DNA of 7,439 bases from Polaromonas sp. UBA5171 (lineage in GTDB: Bacteria; Pseudomonadota; Gammaproteobacteria; Burkholderiales; Burkholderiaceae_C): NCBI GenBank assembly GCA_002413395.1, contig DHWX01000009.1:63177-70615 (forward strand). Reading direction: 5' to 3'. A program made the translations under genes and the position numbers. The notes under the pieces were generated by a model. That model was not told the DNA's origin. It did no database searches and was given only the letters and a program-made list of their open reading frames with translations. Shown here in pieces: positions 1 to 5,665 of this stretch (its first letter is position 1; the number at the start of each line of letters is the position of its first letter).

Positions 1-113
1 TTGCCGTTGTTGCCCCCGCCATACCAGCCCAGGCCCTCGGCGCTGGCCAATGGACTGGCGAGTACAGCGAGTGCCATCAAGCCCAAGGCCCCAGAAGTTT
101 TTGCTAATTTCAT
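1..113 (-). CDS. OmpA-like outer-membrane protein, N-terminus only (cut by window edge)
   Basis: The visible 37 codons begin MKLAKTSGALGLMALAV and form a standard Sec signal peptide: a lysine-containing n-region, a hydrophobic core at about residues 9-19, and a probable signal peptidase I site after Ala-Ser-Ala at residue 25. The mature start EGLGWYGGGNN resembles the first strand of OmpA-family beta-barrels with an E/GWYGG motif, as found in Comamonadaceae. The ATG is preceded by GGAGAAAAAG, a good Shine-Dalgarno sequence at normal spacing. It lies about 100 bases downstream of the lipoprotein gene on the same strand. The signal peptide is clear. The OmpA assignment rests on only about twelve mature residues and is an inference; another small outer-membrane barrel would also fit. 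Confidence 0.6.
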   Translation of the reverse strand, partial: MKLAKTSGALGLMALAVLASPLASAEGLGWYGGGNNG

Positions 114-130
114 CTTTTTCTCCAAAATAA

Positions 131-156
131 GGTGCTGGCACTCATCGAATGCCACC
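131..156 (-). other. Stem-loop between lipoprotein gene and OmpA-like gene
   Basis: GGTGCTGGCA and TGCCACC form an imperfect stem (TGGCA/TGCCA plus GGT/ACC with a small bulge). On the minus strand it is followed by TTATTTT. It could be a weak terminator for the upstream lipoprotein gene or a 5'-UTR stem-loop of the OmpA-like gene. The second is plausible because a -10-like TATTAT lies just upstream at 170-165. The sequence alone does not decide between them. Confidence 0.35.
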
Positions 157-164
157 CTCTGTTA

Positions 165-170
165 ATAATA
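165..170 (-). promoter_or_regulatory. Possible -10 box (TATTAT) for the OmpA-like gene
   Basis: TATTAT on the minus strand sits in a short AT-rich patch in otherwise GC-rich DNA, about 50 bases before the ATG of the OmpA-like gene. No convincing -35 box is found 16-18 bases upstream, so this is a weak call. Confidence 0.25.
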
Positions 171-216
171 AGTCTCGATGCAACTTGCGCTGCTTTCACT
201 CCCCAGTACCACTGCC

Positions 217-2301
217 TTACGGCTTGGTCACGCTATTGCTGTCCAGCGTCACCGCACCGATCCGGGTCAAGGCCCTGCCGGTCAGCGTTGCACCGGTATT
301 GAGCGTGATCGACTGATCCGCCATGATGGTTCCCTGGAAGGAAGAGGTCGTGCCCAGCGTCGCTGAGGACCCAACTTGCCAGAAGACATTGCTTGCCAGG
401 GCGCCACCGGTCAGGATGACCTGGCGACCTGCTGTGGTGGTCAGCGTTGACGCGATCTGGAAAATCCAGACCCCATTACCCGCAAGCGTGAGGTCGCCTG
501 ACGATATTTCCAGCGTGGAGGTTGACTTGTACAGGCCGGGAGCGAGGGTTTGCCCGCCGATATTGCCGGACACGGTGATCGGCGCTGTTGATCGTCCGGC
601 GGCGGCGTTATATGCGGTCGTCAGGCAGAGTTTGGCGCTGTTTGCGAGGGTATCGTTAATGTGTATCGCGCCCCCGGTCACCGTTCCGGGAGGGAAGCCG
701 GTCACGGCCGACCCCGGGCTCAAGCCAAGATCCCCGTTGACAATGGTCGGCCCGGTATTGGTCACGTTGGAACCAGCCAGAATCGCGAAATTGGCGGCGC
801 AGTCAAGATTGACTTGCGCCGGACCGGGGGTCGGCAACGCTGCCGCTGTGGTAAAGGTCCAGGGATTGGATGCGCTGCCACTGGCCAGCGCATTGCCTGC
901 CAGATCTGTGGCAGCGGTCGTAATCAGCGCGGTGTAGGTGGTATTTTGAGCAAGCGGGCTTAACGGCGAAAAGGTCGCGGTTCCGCCCGCGTAGCTCACA
1001 GTGCCGACAACCGGCGTTAAACCTTGCATCAAGGTAAAGCTTGTGTTGGTGATGGTTAACGGGGCCATTCCTTCACTGAAAACTGCGGTGACTTCCTGGT
1101 TGACAGGCACCCCGCTGGCCGCATTGACAGGCACCGTGGAAGTCAGCGTGGGTGCAGTGGTGTCCGTGGCCGTGCCGCTAGTCCAGCTCCATATGTAACT
1201 GCCTGCCAGCGCATTGCCTGCCAGGTCCATGGCCCCGGTGGTGAGCGTGGACGTATAGGTGGTATTGGGCAAGAAATCGGCAATGGGGCTAAAAGTCGCC
1301 GTGGTGCCAACATAAGTGACAACGCCTACCACCGGCGTTGTGCCAGGCCCCGTCACCGTATAGGTTGCCGTGGTGATCGTCAATGGGTCCATCGCTTTAC
1401 TAAAAGTGGCGGTGCTGCTTCTATTAACAGGCAGTCCAACAACACCACTCTTGACACCGGTAGTGCCGTAAACACCGGTGGCAATCACAAAGGGGGCGGT
1501 CGTGTCCCGGGTGGTGCCGGTGGTAAAGCTCCATACATAGTTGCTGGCCAGTGCATTGCCGGCCAGGTCGCTGGCTCCGGTGGTGATGGTGGCGGTATAG
1601 ATGGTGCTGGGCGCAAGATCAGCAGACGGGGTAAACGTCGCCGTGGTGCCGACATAGGTAACGCTGCCTGCCACTGGCGTTGCGCCCGGCCCGGTCACCC
1701 TGTAGGTTGCGGTGGTGATCGTCGATGGATCCATCACTTCACTGAAGGTGGCGGCAATTTTCTTGTTGAGAAAAACGCCTGCGGCGGCATTGGCAGGGTC
1801 CGTGGACGTCACCATGGACGCGGTGGTGTCTGCTGTTGTACCGGTGGTAAAGCTCCAGACAAAGTTGCTAACCAGCGCAATACCCGCCAGGTTTTTTGCC
1901 CCAGTGGTGATCGTGGCGGTGTAGGTGGTACTGGCTGCAAGAACACTCGCAGGCTTGAAGATCGCGGTCGTGCCAATGTAAGTCACAGTGCCCGGAACCG
2001 GCACGGCACCCGGCCCGGTTATGGTGAAGGTGGCAGCCGGGGTGGCCAGTGTGGCGGGGTCCATCGCCTCACTGAAGGTGGCAGTGATTTTGCTGTTGAG
2101 CGCCACGCCCGTAACCGCAGGGTTTTTGGCAGTAGGGGCTGTCGCCATTACCGTGGGCGGAATTGCGGTGGTGGCACCGCCCGAGCCTAAAATGGGATCT
2201 CGCCCGCCACCGCAGCCTACCGCTACCACGGCTACCACGCCCAGCATCAACGCCATGGACCAAAGCCGACCCCTGGAATAAAGGCTCTCGATTTTTTTCA
2301 T
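217..2301 (-). CDS. Lipoprotein with four Ig-like domains and a C-terminal DUF3494 (ice-binding-like) domain
   Basis: The 694-residue product starts MKKIESLYSRGRLW, followed by a hydrophobic stretch and a lipobox-type AVGC, so Cys30 is the likely lipidated residue. Four Ig-like repeats (SbsA/Big_5 type) follow at about residues 48-154, 159-262, 267-376 and 380-486. Each carries an ATFSEAMDP-like strand, a TGPG..PV.G.VTY.GTTATF strand pair, a TTYTATITTGA.DLAGNAL strand and a closing WSFTTGT. Repeat 3 has a longer, divergent first loop (about 272-294). Residues 497-693 match the DUF3494 fold in order: FAILAGSNVTNTGPT, GDLGLSPG, TGFPPGTV, LTTAYNAAAGR, APGLYK, GVWIFQI, FWQVGSSATLG and GRALTRIGAVTLDS. 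This family of beta-solenoids includes known ice-binding proteins, but many members are untested. Cys501 and Cys559 could form a disulfide. The protein is probably anchored to the outer membrane and surface-exposed or periplasmic. GGCGGG lies seven bases before the ATG. Ice binding itself is not shown by the sequence; adhesion is an alternative role. Confidence 0.88.
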   Translation of the reverse strand: MKKIESLYSRGRLWSMALMLGVVAVVAVGCGGGRDPILGSGGATTAIPPTVMATAPTAKNPAVTGVALNSKITATFSEAMDPATLATPAATFTITGPGAVPVPGTVTYIGTTAIFKPASVLAASTTYTATITTGAKNLAGIALVSNFVWSFTTGTTADTTASMVTSTDPANAAAGVFLNKKIAATFSEVMDPSTITTATYRVTGPGATPVAGSVTYVGTTATFTPSADLAPSTIYTATITTGASDLAGNALASNYVWSFTTGTTRDTTAPFVIATGVYGTTGVKSGVVGLPVNRSSTATFSKAMDPLTITTATYTVTGPGTTPVVGVVTYVGTTATFSPIADFLPNTTYTSTLTTGAMDLAGNALAGSYIWSWTSGTATDTTAPTLTSTVPVNAASGVPVNQEVTAVFSEGMAPLTITNTSFTLMQGLTPVVGTVSYAGGTATFSPLSPLAQNTTYTALITTAATDLAGNALASGSASNPWTFTTAAALPTPGPAQVNLDCAANFAILAGSNVTNTGPTIVNGDLGLSPGSAVTGFPPGTVTGGAIHINDTLANSAKLCLTTAYNAAAGRSTAPITVSGNIGGQTLAPGLYKSTSTLEISSGDLTLAGNGVWIFQIASTLTTTAGRQVILTGGALASNVFWQVGSSATLGTTSSFQGTIMADQSITLNTGATLTGRALTRIGAVTLDSNSVTKP

Positions 2302-2341
2302 TTGATTTCCCGCCTTGATAAAGTCAGATTTTGGACAATAA

Positions 2342-2360
2342 GAAGCCGAAAATCGGTTTC
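2342..2360 (-). other. Short inverted repeat in the lipoprotein mRNA leader
   Basis: GAAGCCGA-AAA-TCGGTTTC on the plus strand is an 8-bp inverted repeat with one mismatch and a 3-base loop. If the promoter at 2370-2412 is right, it lies almost at the 5' end of the lipoprotein transcript and could stabilise it. No run of T follows, so a terminator is unlikely. Confidence 0.35.
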
Positions 2361-2369
2361 CATGCAGGT

Positions 2370-2412
2370 AGTTTCAGCAGTTCACCGTGCTCACTCTGTG
2401 CGCTGTCGCACA
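2370..2412 (-). promoter_or_regulatory. Crp-like operator and promoter of the DUF3494 lipoprotein gene (site C)
   Basis: TGTGCG-CTGT-CGCACA at 2397-2412 is a perfect 6+6 inverted repeat, resembling the Crp consensus TGTGA-N6-TCACA with C/G in place of the fifth A/T. Read on the minus strand, a 21-base spacer leads to GAAACT (2375-2370), a weak -10 hexamer (3 of 6 matches). This would start transcription about 60 bases before the ATG at 2301. No good -35 box is seen, as expected for a class II activated promoter. The operator matches the one upstream of the intact crp-type gene at 14 of 16 positions. Confidence 0.55.
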
Positions 2413-2502
2413 TAGCGTGTCTTACGGCATAGCGTCCTACAAACAGACGAGAAAAGTCGCTACAACAGTGACGCAACCAGGCAACGAACTCGCTCTTTCA
2501 GG

Positions 2503-2994
2503 TCAGCGTGCCGGGACATTTTCAAGCGCCCGTGCCAGGGCTGCTTGCGCATCCAGGACGCCCAGCTCAAGCTGCTCGCGCCGGGCGCGTTCATGCTTCA
2601 GCGCCGTATGCAGTTGCTCCAGTGCCGCCACGCACTCCAGCACAATGGTCTGAACGCCAACCGCTGCGCCATACACCTGCGTCTGGGGCGCCGCCACGGC
2701 AAGCGGCTCGCCTACGGTCGACCTGAGCCTGACCTCGACGGCGCGAAACAGCGCGTCCCAATCTTCAACGGCCATGTCCAGGAATGGGTCTGGCTGCGGG
2801 TCGGCGCTAACGTCGGCACCCACGGCAGCGCCCTTGTCGCAAAACCGACGCATGTCGACGACAGCCATACTGGCCTCTGGAACGCGACCCTTTGATGTGC
2901 CCGCATGGTTGGTGGCGTTCAGCATGGTCAAAATGGCGTGCGACAGGTTAACTTTGGGGCTTTGGGTGGGAGATGGATACATGGAAGATGGCAT
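2503..2994 (-). CDS. Unrecognised 163-residue protein with C-terminal coiled coil
   Basis: I do not recognise this family. The start chosen is the ATG at 2994 because GGAG lies eight bases upstream; an in-frame TTG at 3039 would add 15 residues but has no ribosome site. There is no signal peptide or membrane segment, so the product is probably cytoplasmic. The N-terminal half contains NLSHAILTMLNATNHAG and SMAVVDMRRFCDKG. The middle is acidic (DPFLDMAVEDWDALFRAVEVRLR). The last 45 residues (about VLECVAALEQLHTALKHERARREQLELG to the end) are strongly helical with heptad-like Leu/Ala spacing, suggesting a coiled coil and oligomerisation. It sits between the crp-type remnant and the lipoprotein gene, with its own Crp-like operator upstream, so a stress or surface-related role under the same regulator is possible but inferred. 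Confidence 0.65.
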   Translation of the reverse strand: MPSSMYPSPTQSPKVNLSHAILTMLNATNHAGTSKGRVPEASMAVVDMRRFCDKGAAVGADVSADPQPDPFLDMAVEDWDALFRAVEVRLRSTVGEPLAVAAPQTQVYGAAVGVQTIVLECVAALEQLHTALKHERARREQLELGVLDAQAALARALENVPAR

Positions 2995-3092
2995 GTCAGA
3001 GTCTCCGCTGGAATCGGGTGACGCATCACGCGACAACAATGCCCAGACGCTACAACAATCGATGCGCGCTCTGCAATATCGCGGTGACCCCG

Positions 3093-3135
3093 TTTGTAGA
3101 GGGTCGAGAGCGTTTAGTCGGTGCGATAACGCTCA
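3093..3135 (-). promoter_or_regulatory. Crp-like operator and promoter of the 163-residue protein gene (site D)
   Basis: On the minus strand TGAGCG-TTAT-CGCACC (3135-3120) is a near-palindrome with two changes from TGTGCG-N4-CGCACA. A 21-base spacer is followed by TACAAA (3098-3093), four of six matches to TATAAT. The operator centre would lie at about -41.5, the class II position. The predicted leader to the ATG at 2994 is about 90 bases. Confidence 0.45.
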
Positions 3136-3178
3136 TACCAAGCGCTCGCGCATTCCGCTGCGCAGTGTCACCCAGGCC

Positions 3179-3424
3179 TCAGTGCAGTATTTCGGCGTAC
3201 ATGTGCCGGTCAGCGGCGTAGCAGCCGCATGCCGCGGCTTCAAGACCACTGCGGTTGAGCCCCCTGATCTCACCGCGGTGGTATTCGATCAGTCCGTCGC
3301 GTTGCAAGACAGTGGCAGCGGCCGTGATGCCGACACGGCGCATGCCAAGCATATAGGCAAGAAATTCGTGGGTGACATGAAAGCTGGTGCGTTGCAGGCC
3401 CCAACAGGTGCGCTGAGGACAAAT
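3179..3424 (-). pseudogene. Remnant of a second Crp/Fnr-family regulator (C-terminal HTH part only)
   Basis: On the minus strand 3385-3179 reads as 68 residues and a stop: SFHVTHEFLAYMLGMRR, then VGITAAATVLQRDGLIEYHRG and RGLNRSGLEAAACGCYA to AEILH. This is the winged helix-turn-helix end of a Crp-family protein. It aligns with TQELIANMLGVRREGV, LQKAGLIRYSRGRITVLDR and CECYA of the intact gene at 3535-4254, but is clearly divergent. Upstream in the same frame only a scrambled stretch remains, back to a TGA at 3427-3425. There is no ATG, GTG or TTG start before the recognition helices, and the whole effector-binding domain (about 150 residues) is missing. The frame is otherwise open and the stop is in the normal place, so the lesion is an N-terminal or internal deletion rather than a simple frameshift. 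A promoter-like module (3469-3511) still precedes it. Confidence 0.8.
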
Positions 3425-3468
3425 TCAAGGCCGCACGGCTGTCCAATGCAGTTCAAGTCGGTGCGCCG

Positions 3469-3511
3469 AGTATGCACCACACGCCATCGGTTCAATGTTG
3501 GCCAGCGCACA
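3469..3511 (-). promoter_or_regulatory. Crp-like operator and promoter left in front of the crp-type pseudogene (site B)
   Basis: On the minus strand TGTGCG-CTGG-CCAACA (3511-3496) keeps one perfect arm and a degenerate second arm. A 21-base spacer then leads to CATACT (3474-3469), four of six matches to TATAAT. The arrangement copies that of sites C and D. It is best explained as the promoter of the now-broken crp paralogue. Confidence 0.45.
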
Positions 3512-3534
3512 TAGTGCAAACGAATGGGCGCGGG

Positions 3535-4254
3535 CTACAGCGCCAACTTGCGCGGCAGCAGCCGGTCATATTCTTTTTTGACCACCGCATAACACTCGCA
3601 GGTACGCTGCTCCAGCCCCGGACGGTCCAGCACCGTGATGCGGCCGCGCGAATAGCGAATCAGCCCGGCCTTCTGCAAATTGAGCGCACCCTCGGACACG
3701 CCTTCGCGGCGCACGCCCAGCATGTTGGCGATCAACTCCTGCGTCATCACGAGCTCGGATCCCTGCAACCGGTCCAGGCTCAGCAGCAGCCAGCGGCACA
3801 GTTGCTGGTCCAGCGTATGGTGACGGTTGCACACCGCCGTTTGCGCCATCTGGGTGATCAGCGCCTGGGTGTAGCGCAACAGCAGGTGCAGCACCGGCGC
3901 ACGATTGAATTCTTCCTTCATGGTCTGTGCTTTCAGCCGAAAGCCCTGGCCAGCGCTTTGCACCGCCGCGCGGCTGGTGGTGGACTCGCCTCCCATGAAC
4001 AGCGAGATGCCAACGAGGCCTTCGTTGCCGACCACGGCGATCTCGGCCGAAGCACCGTTTTCCATCACGTATAGAAGCGACACGATGGCGTTAACGGGAA
4101 AGTACACATGGCTCAGCGTGCTGCCTGATTCGTACAGCACCTGACCCAAGGGCATCTCGACCCATTCAAGTTGCGGCAACCAGCGCTGCCACTCGGCGTC
4201 TGGCAGCGCGGCGAGCAACTGGTTCTTTTTGGGGTCGGGAGAAATAGCCACCAC
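3535..4254 (-). CDS. Crp/Fnr-family transcriptional regulator
   Basis: The likely product is 239 residues from a GTG at 4254 (a second GTG follows at 4251). The frame stays open upstream to an ATG at 4584, but that extension does not resemble the family and it would swallow the predicted promoter. The conserved sequence begins at about SPDPKKNQLLAALPDAEWQRW. The N-terminal cyclic-nucleotide-binding-like beta-roll includes LGQVLYESG, HVYFP, SLLYVMENG, VGNEGLVGISLFMGGEST and AVQSAGQGFRLKA. A long dimer helix follows (LHLLLRYTQALITQMAQTAVC), then QQLCRWLLLSLDR and the winged HTH: MTQELIANMLGVRREGVSEGA, with wing RGRITVLDR. No N-terminal cysteine cluster as in Fnr and no clear cAMP signature are present, so the effector is unknown. 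No Shine-Dalgarno sequence precedes the GTG, so the exact start is uncertain. A palindromic operator about 100 bases upstream suggests autoregulation. Confidence 0.88.
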   Translation of the reverse strand: MVAISPDPKKNQLLAALPDAEWQRWLPQLEWVEMPLGQVLYESGSTLSHVYFPVNAIVSLLYVMENGASAEIAVVGNEGLVGISLFMGGESTTSRAAVQSAGQGFRLKAQTMKEEFNRAPVLHLLLRYTQALITQMAQTAVCNRHHTLDQQLCRWLLLSLDRLQGSELVMTQELIANMLGVRREGVSEGALNLQKAGLIRYSRGRITVLDRPGLEQRTCECYAVVKKEYDRLLPRKLAL

Positions 4255-4317
4255 AAAACTTTTGGGTAGGTCAAACTTCGCGGTTTGCCTCTGAGTGAGA
4301 CGTCGCACCAACTTGGT

Positions 4318-4362
4318 AATGTAGCCAATCAAAACGCCGTTCAGTATGTACGCTATCGCACA
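4318..4362 (-). promoter_or_regulatory. Crp-like operator and promoter of the Crp/Fnr-family gene (site A)
   Basis: On the minus strand TGTGCG-ATAG-CGTACA (4362-4347) is an inverted repeat with a single mismatch between its arms. It is followed after 23 bases by TACATT (4323-4318), four of six matches to TATAAT. This puts transcription start about 55-60 bases before the GTG at 4254. It is nearly the same sequence as site C, and it argues against translation starting further upstream than about 4310. Confidence 0.55.
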
Positions 4363-4596
4363 AACCTGCAAGCAGTCAGCCAGCTTGAACGCCAAGTACA
4401 CAAACACCGGCAAAAGCCTTGTCCGCATTGCCTTGGGCTGATAGGCATTTGAAACGCTTGGGCAATTGCCGCTTGTAGGCCGACTGCCACAACGCGTGAA
4501 AGCGCGACGCGCCTTCCCGGAATAAATCAGCGGAACAACGCCATGGCACCAGGCGATGAAAAAATCCAGCCGGGAAATAACCACCAGCGGGCAATG
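4363..4596. other. Intergenic stretch with no recognisable gene
   Basis: This is the bulk of the 383-base gap between the Crp-type gene and gspC. Minus-strand frames are partly open here, including the upstream extension of the Crp-type frame, but their translations show no family resemblance, domain or signal peptide. I see no RNA gene. A small decayed gene cannot be excluded. Confidence 0.4.
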
Positions 4597-4625
4597 GCGG
4601 CCAGTCGGCGCGGCAGACTGGCCGC
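4597..4625 (-). terminator. Perfect 10-bp stem-loop just after gspC
   Basis: GCGGCCAGTC and GACTGGCCGC are exact reverse complements separated by nine bases. The structure begins 12 bases past the gspC stop codon in the direction of transcription. No T-run follows directly; the nearest, TTTTTT, is about 30 bases further on. It may be a Rho-assisted terminator or an mRNA 3'-end stabiliser rather than a classical intrinsic terminator. Confidence 0.5.
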
Positions 4626-4637
4626 ATCAGGAACTGA

Positions 4638-5141
4638 CTACTGGTCTTTGCCGTTGAAGCGTAGCGGCGCTATGATCGGTCGACTGGCAGGCGCAGCGGC
4701 AGCGGCCGGGCTGGGCAGTTCCAGACGTTGCAAGGCAGGACCGTCGGCACTGGTCGCCAGCACCGCATGGCGCGGGCCGACCGACTGCAGCAGCACGCCT
4801 TCATCGATCCGGCTACCCACACGGTAAGGTTTGGCCGGTTTGTCGTCGGCCGCGATCAGGGCTGCGCCGCCGCGCCCCTGCGCGATCACGCCCATAAGAG
4901 TAAACCGACTGTTAGCTGAATTGTTTATTGAATTTATTGCTACTACCTTTGTAGCGCCCAAAAATCTGGCAATGGCCGCCTGGCGTGCTGCGGCATCACC
5001 CACGACGGCCGGGGTCGTTGGCTCAGGCACGGCAACCGCGGCAACCGGACCCGCGATGCGCAATGCCCAGTACACCGTGCTGGCTGCGGCCAAAGCCCAT
5101 AACAGCGCAGTAATCAAACGCAGCGTCCATTTTCTTTGCAT
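4638..5141 (-). CDS. gspC: T2SS protein GspC (short form, no PDZ domain)
   Basis: The 167-residue product has a short cytoplasmic N-terminus (MQRKWTLRL), one transmembrane helix at about residues 9-30, a Pro/Ala-rich periplasmic linker, and the HR domain at about 79-143 (RFTLMGVIAQGRGGAALIA, PYRVGSRIDEGVLLQSVG, HAVLAT, LQRLELP). It ends in an Ala/Pro tail. In the T2SS, GspC spans the inner membrane and its HR domain contacts the N0 domain of the secretin GspD. The PDZ domain of longer GspC proteins is absent; many short homologues are annotated 'type II secretion system protein N'. ATG 5141 is preferred over an in-frame TTG at 5174 because it gives the usual short cytoplasmic tail. Neither has a Shine-Dalgarno sequence. 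It diverges from gspG. A 60-base AT-rich patch (4895-4954) encodes the end of the linker and the start of the HR domain. Confidence 0.85.
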   Translation of the reverse strand: MQRKWTLRLITALLWALAAASTVYWALRIAGPVAAVAVPEPTTPAVVGDAAARQAAIARFLGATKVVAINSINNSANSRFTLMGVIAQGRGGAALIAADDKPAKPYRVGSRIDEGVLLQSVGPRHAVLATSADGPALQRLELPSPAAAAAPASRPIIAPLRFNGKDQ

Positions 5142-5174
5142 GCCCGGATTATGATTCAAGGATGCAAGTCTCAA
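5142..5174 (-). promoter_or_regulatory. Candidate gspC promoter with start at or next to the ATG
   Basis: On the minus strand TTGAGA (5174-5169), a 15-base spacer and CATAAT (5153-5148) resemble a sigma-70 promoter with a short spacer. The -10 box ends six bases before the gspC ATG, so transcription would begin essentially at the A of ATG, giving a leaderless message. The absence of a ribosome site fits. The element also overlaps the upstream start candidate of divergent gspG. Confidence 0.35.
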
Positions 5175-5665
5175 GCCCCACCGGCCACTTTGGCCCCATC
5201 AGTTTTTCCACCCCATGCCGCAACGCATGGCACCTGGCATCACGTTTGAAGCAGCGCGCCCAGCGGGGTTTTACGCTGATAGAACTGATGGTGGTGCTGG
5301 TCATCATCGGGGTGCTGGCCGCCCTGATCGTGCCCAATGTGCTCGACCGCGCCGACGACGCGCGAGTCACCGCGGCGCATACCGATATCAACAACCTGAT
5401 GCAGGCACTCAAGCTGTACAAGCTGGACAACCAGCGCTTCCCCAGCGCCGAGCAGGGTCTGCAGGCCCTGCTCACCAAGCCAACGGTCGGCGCAATTCCA
5501 CCCAACTGGCGGCCTTACGTGGAAAAGCTGCCCAATGACCCCTGGGGCAGGCCTTACCAATACCTCAACCCCGGCATCAAGGGCGAGATTGACGTGATGT
5601 CGCTCGGCGCGGACGGCCAGCCAGGCGGCGAGGGCAAAAATGCAGATATTGGCTCCTGGCAGTAG
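5162..5665 (+). CDS. gspG: T2SS major pseudopilin GspG
   Basis: The prepilin motif QRG|FTLIELMVVLVIIGVLAALIVPNV is textbook GspG: cleavage after Gly36, methylated Phe37, and Glu41 as the conserved Glu+5 of the mature protein. Family hallmarks follow: RADDARVTAAHTDINNLMQALKLYKLDN, FPSAEQGLQALL, PPNWRPYVEKLPNDPWGRPYQYLNPG, and the calcium-loop end LGADGQPGGEGKNADIGSWQ. GspD-linked secretion uses this protein as the main subunit of the periplasmic pseudopilus, after processing by the prepilin peptidase GspO/PilD. The ATG at 5162 gives a 36-residue leader, long for GspG. A TTG at 5246 (MKQRAQRG) would give the usual 8-residue leader and leave room for divergent promoters, but neither start has a good Shine-Dalgarno sequence. 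The start is therefore uncertain; the rest is secure. Confidence 0.93.
   Translation: MQVSSPTGHFGPISFSTPCRNAWHLASRLKQRAQRGFTLIELMVVLVIIGVLAALIVPNVLDRADDARVTAAHTDINNLMQALKLYKLDNQRFPSAEQGLQALLTKPTVGAIPPNWRPYVEKLPNDPWGRPYQYLNPGIKGEIDVMSLGADGQPGGEGKNADIGSWQ

Noticed and set aside
2342..2360. Intrinsic terminator of the 163-residue protein gene
   Set aside because: The stem is imperfect, no T-run follows, and it lies beyond the predicted promoter of the next gene.
3120..3135. Fnr box (TTGAT-N4-ATCAA)
   Set aside because: None of the palindromes here or upstream of the other genes fits the Fnr consensus, and the regulator lacks the N-terminal cysteines of Fnr.
2774..3514. Plus-strand open frame of 246 codons
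   Set aside because: It lies opposite the 163-residue gene and the crp-type remnant, both better supported. Its translation has no domain character.
4255..4584. N-terminal extension of the Crp-type frame to an ATG at 4584
   Set aside because: The extra 110 residues do not resemble the family, have no good ribosome site, and would overlap the predicted promoter and operator. The family normally starts close to the SPDPKKNQLL segment.
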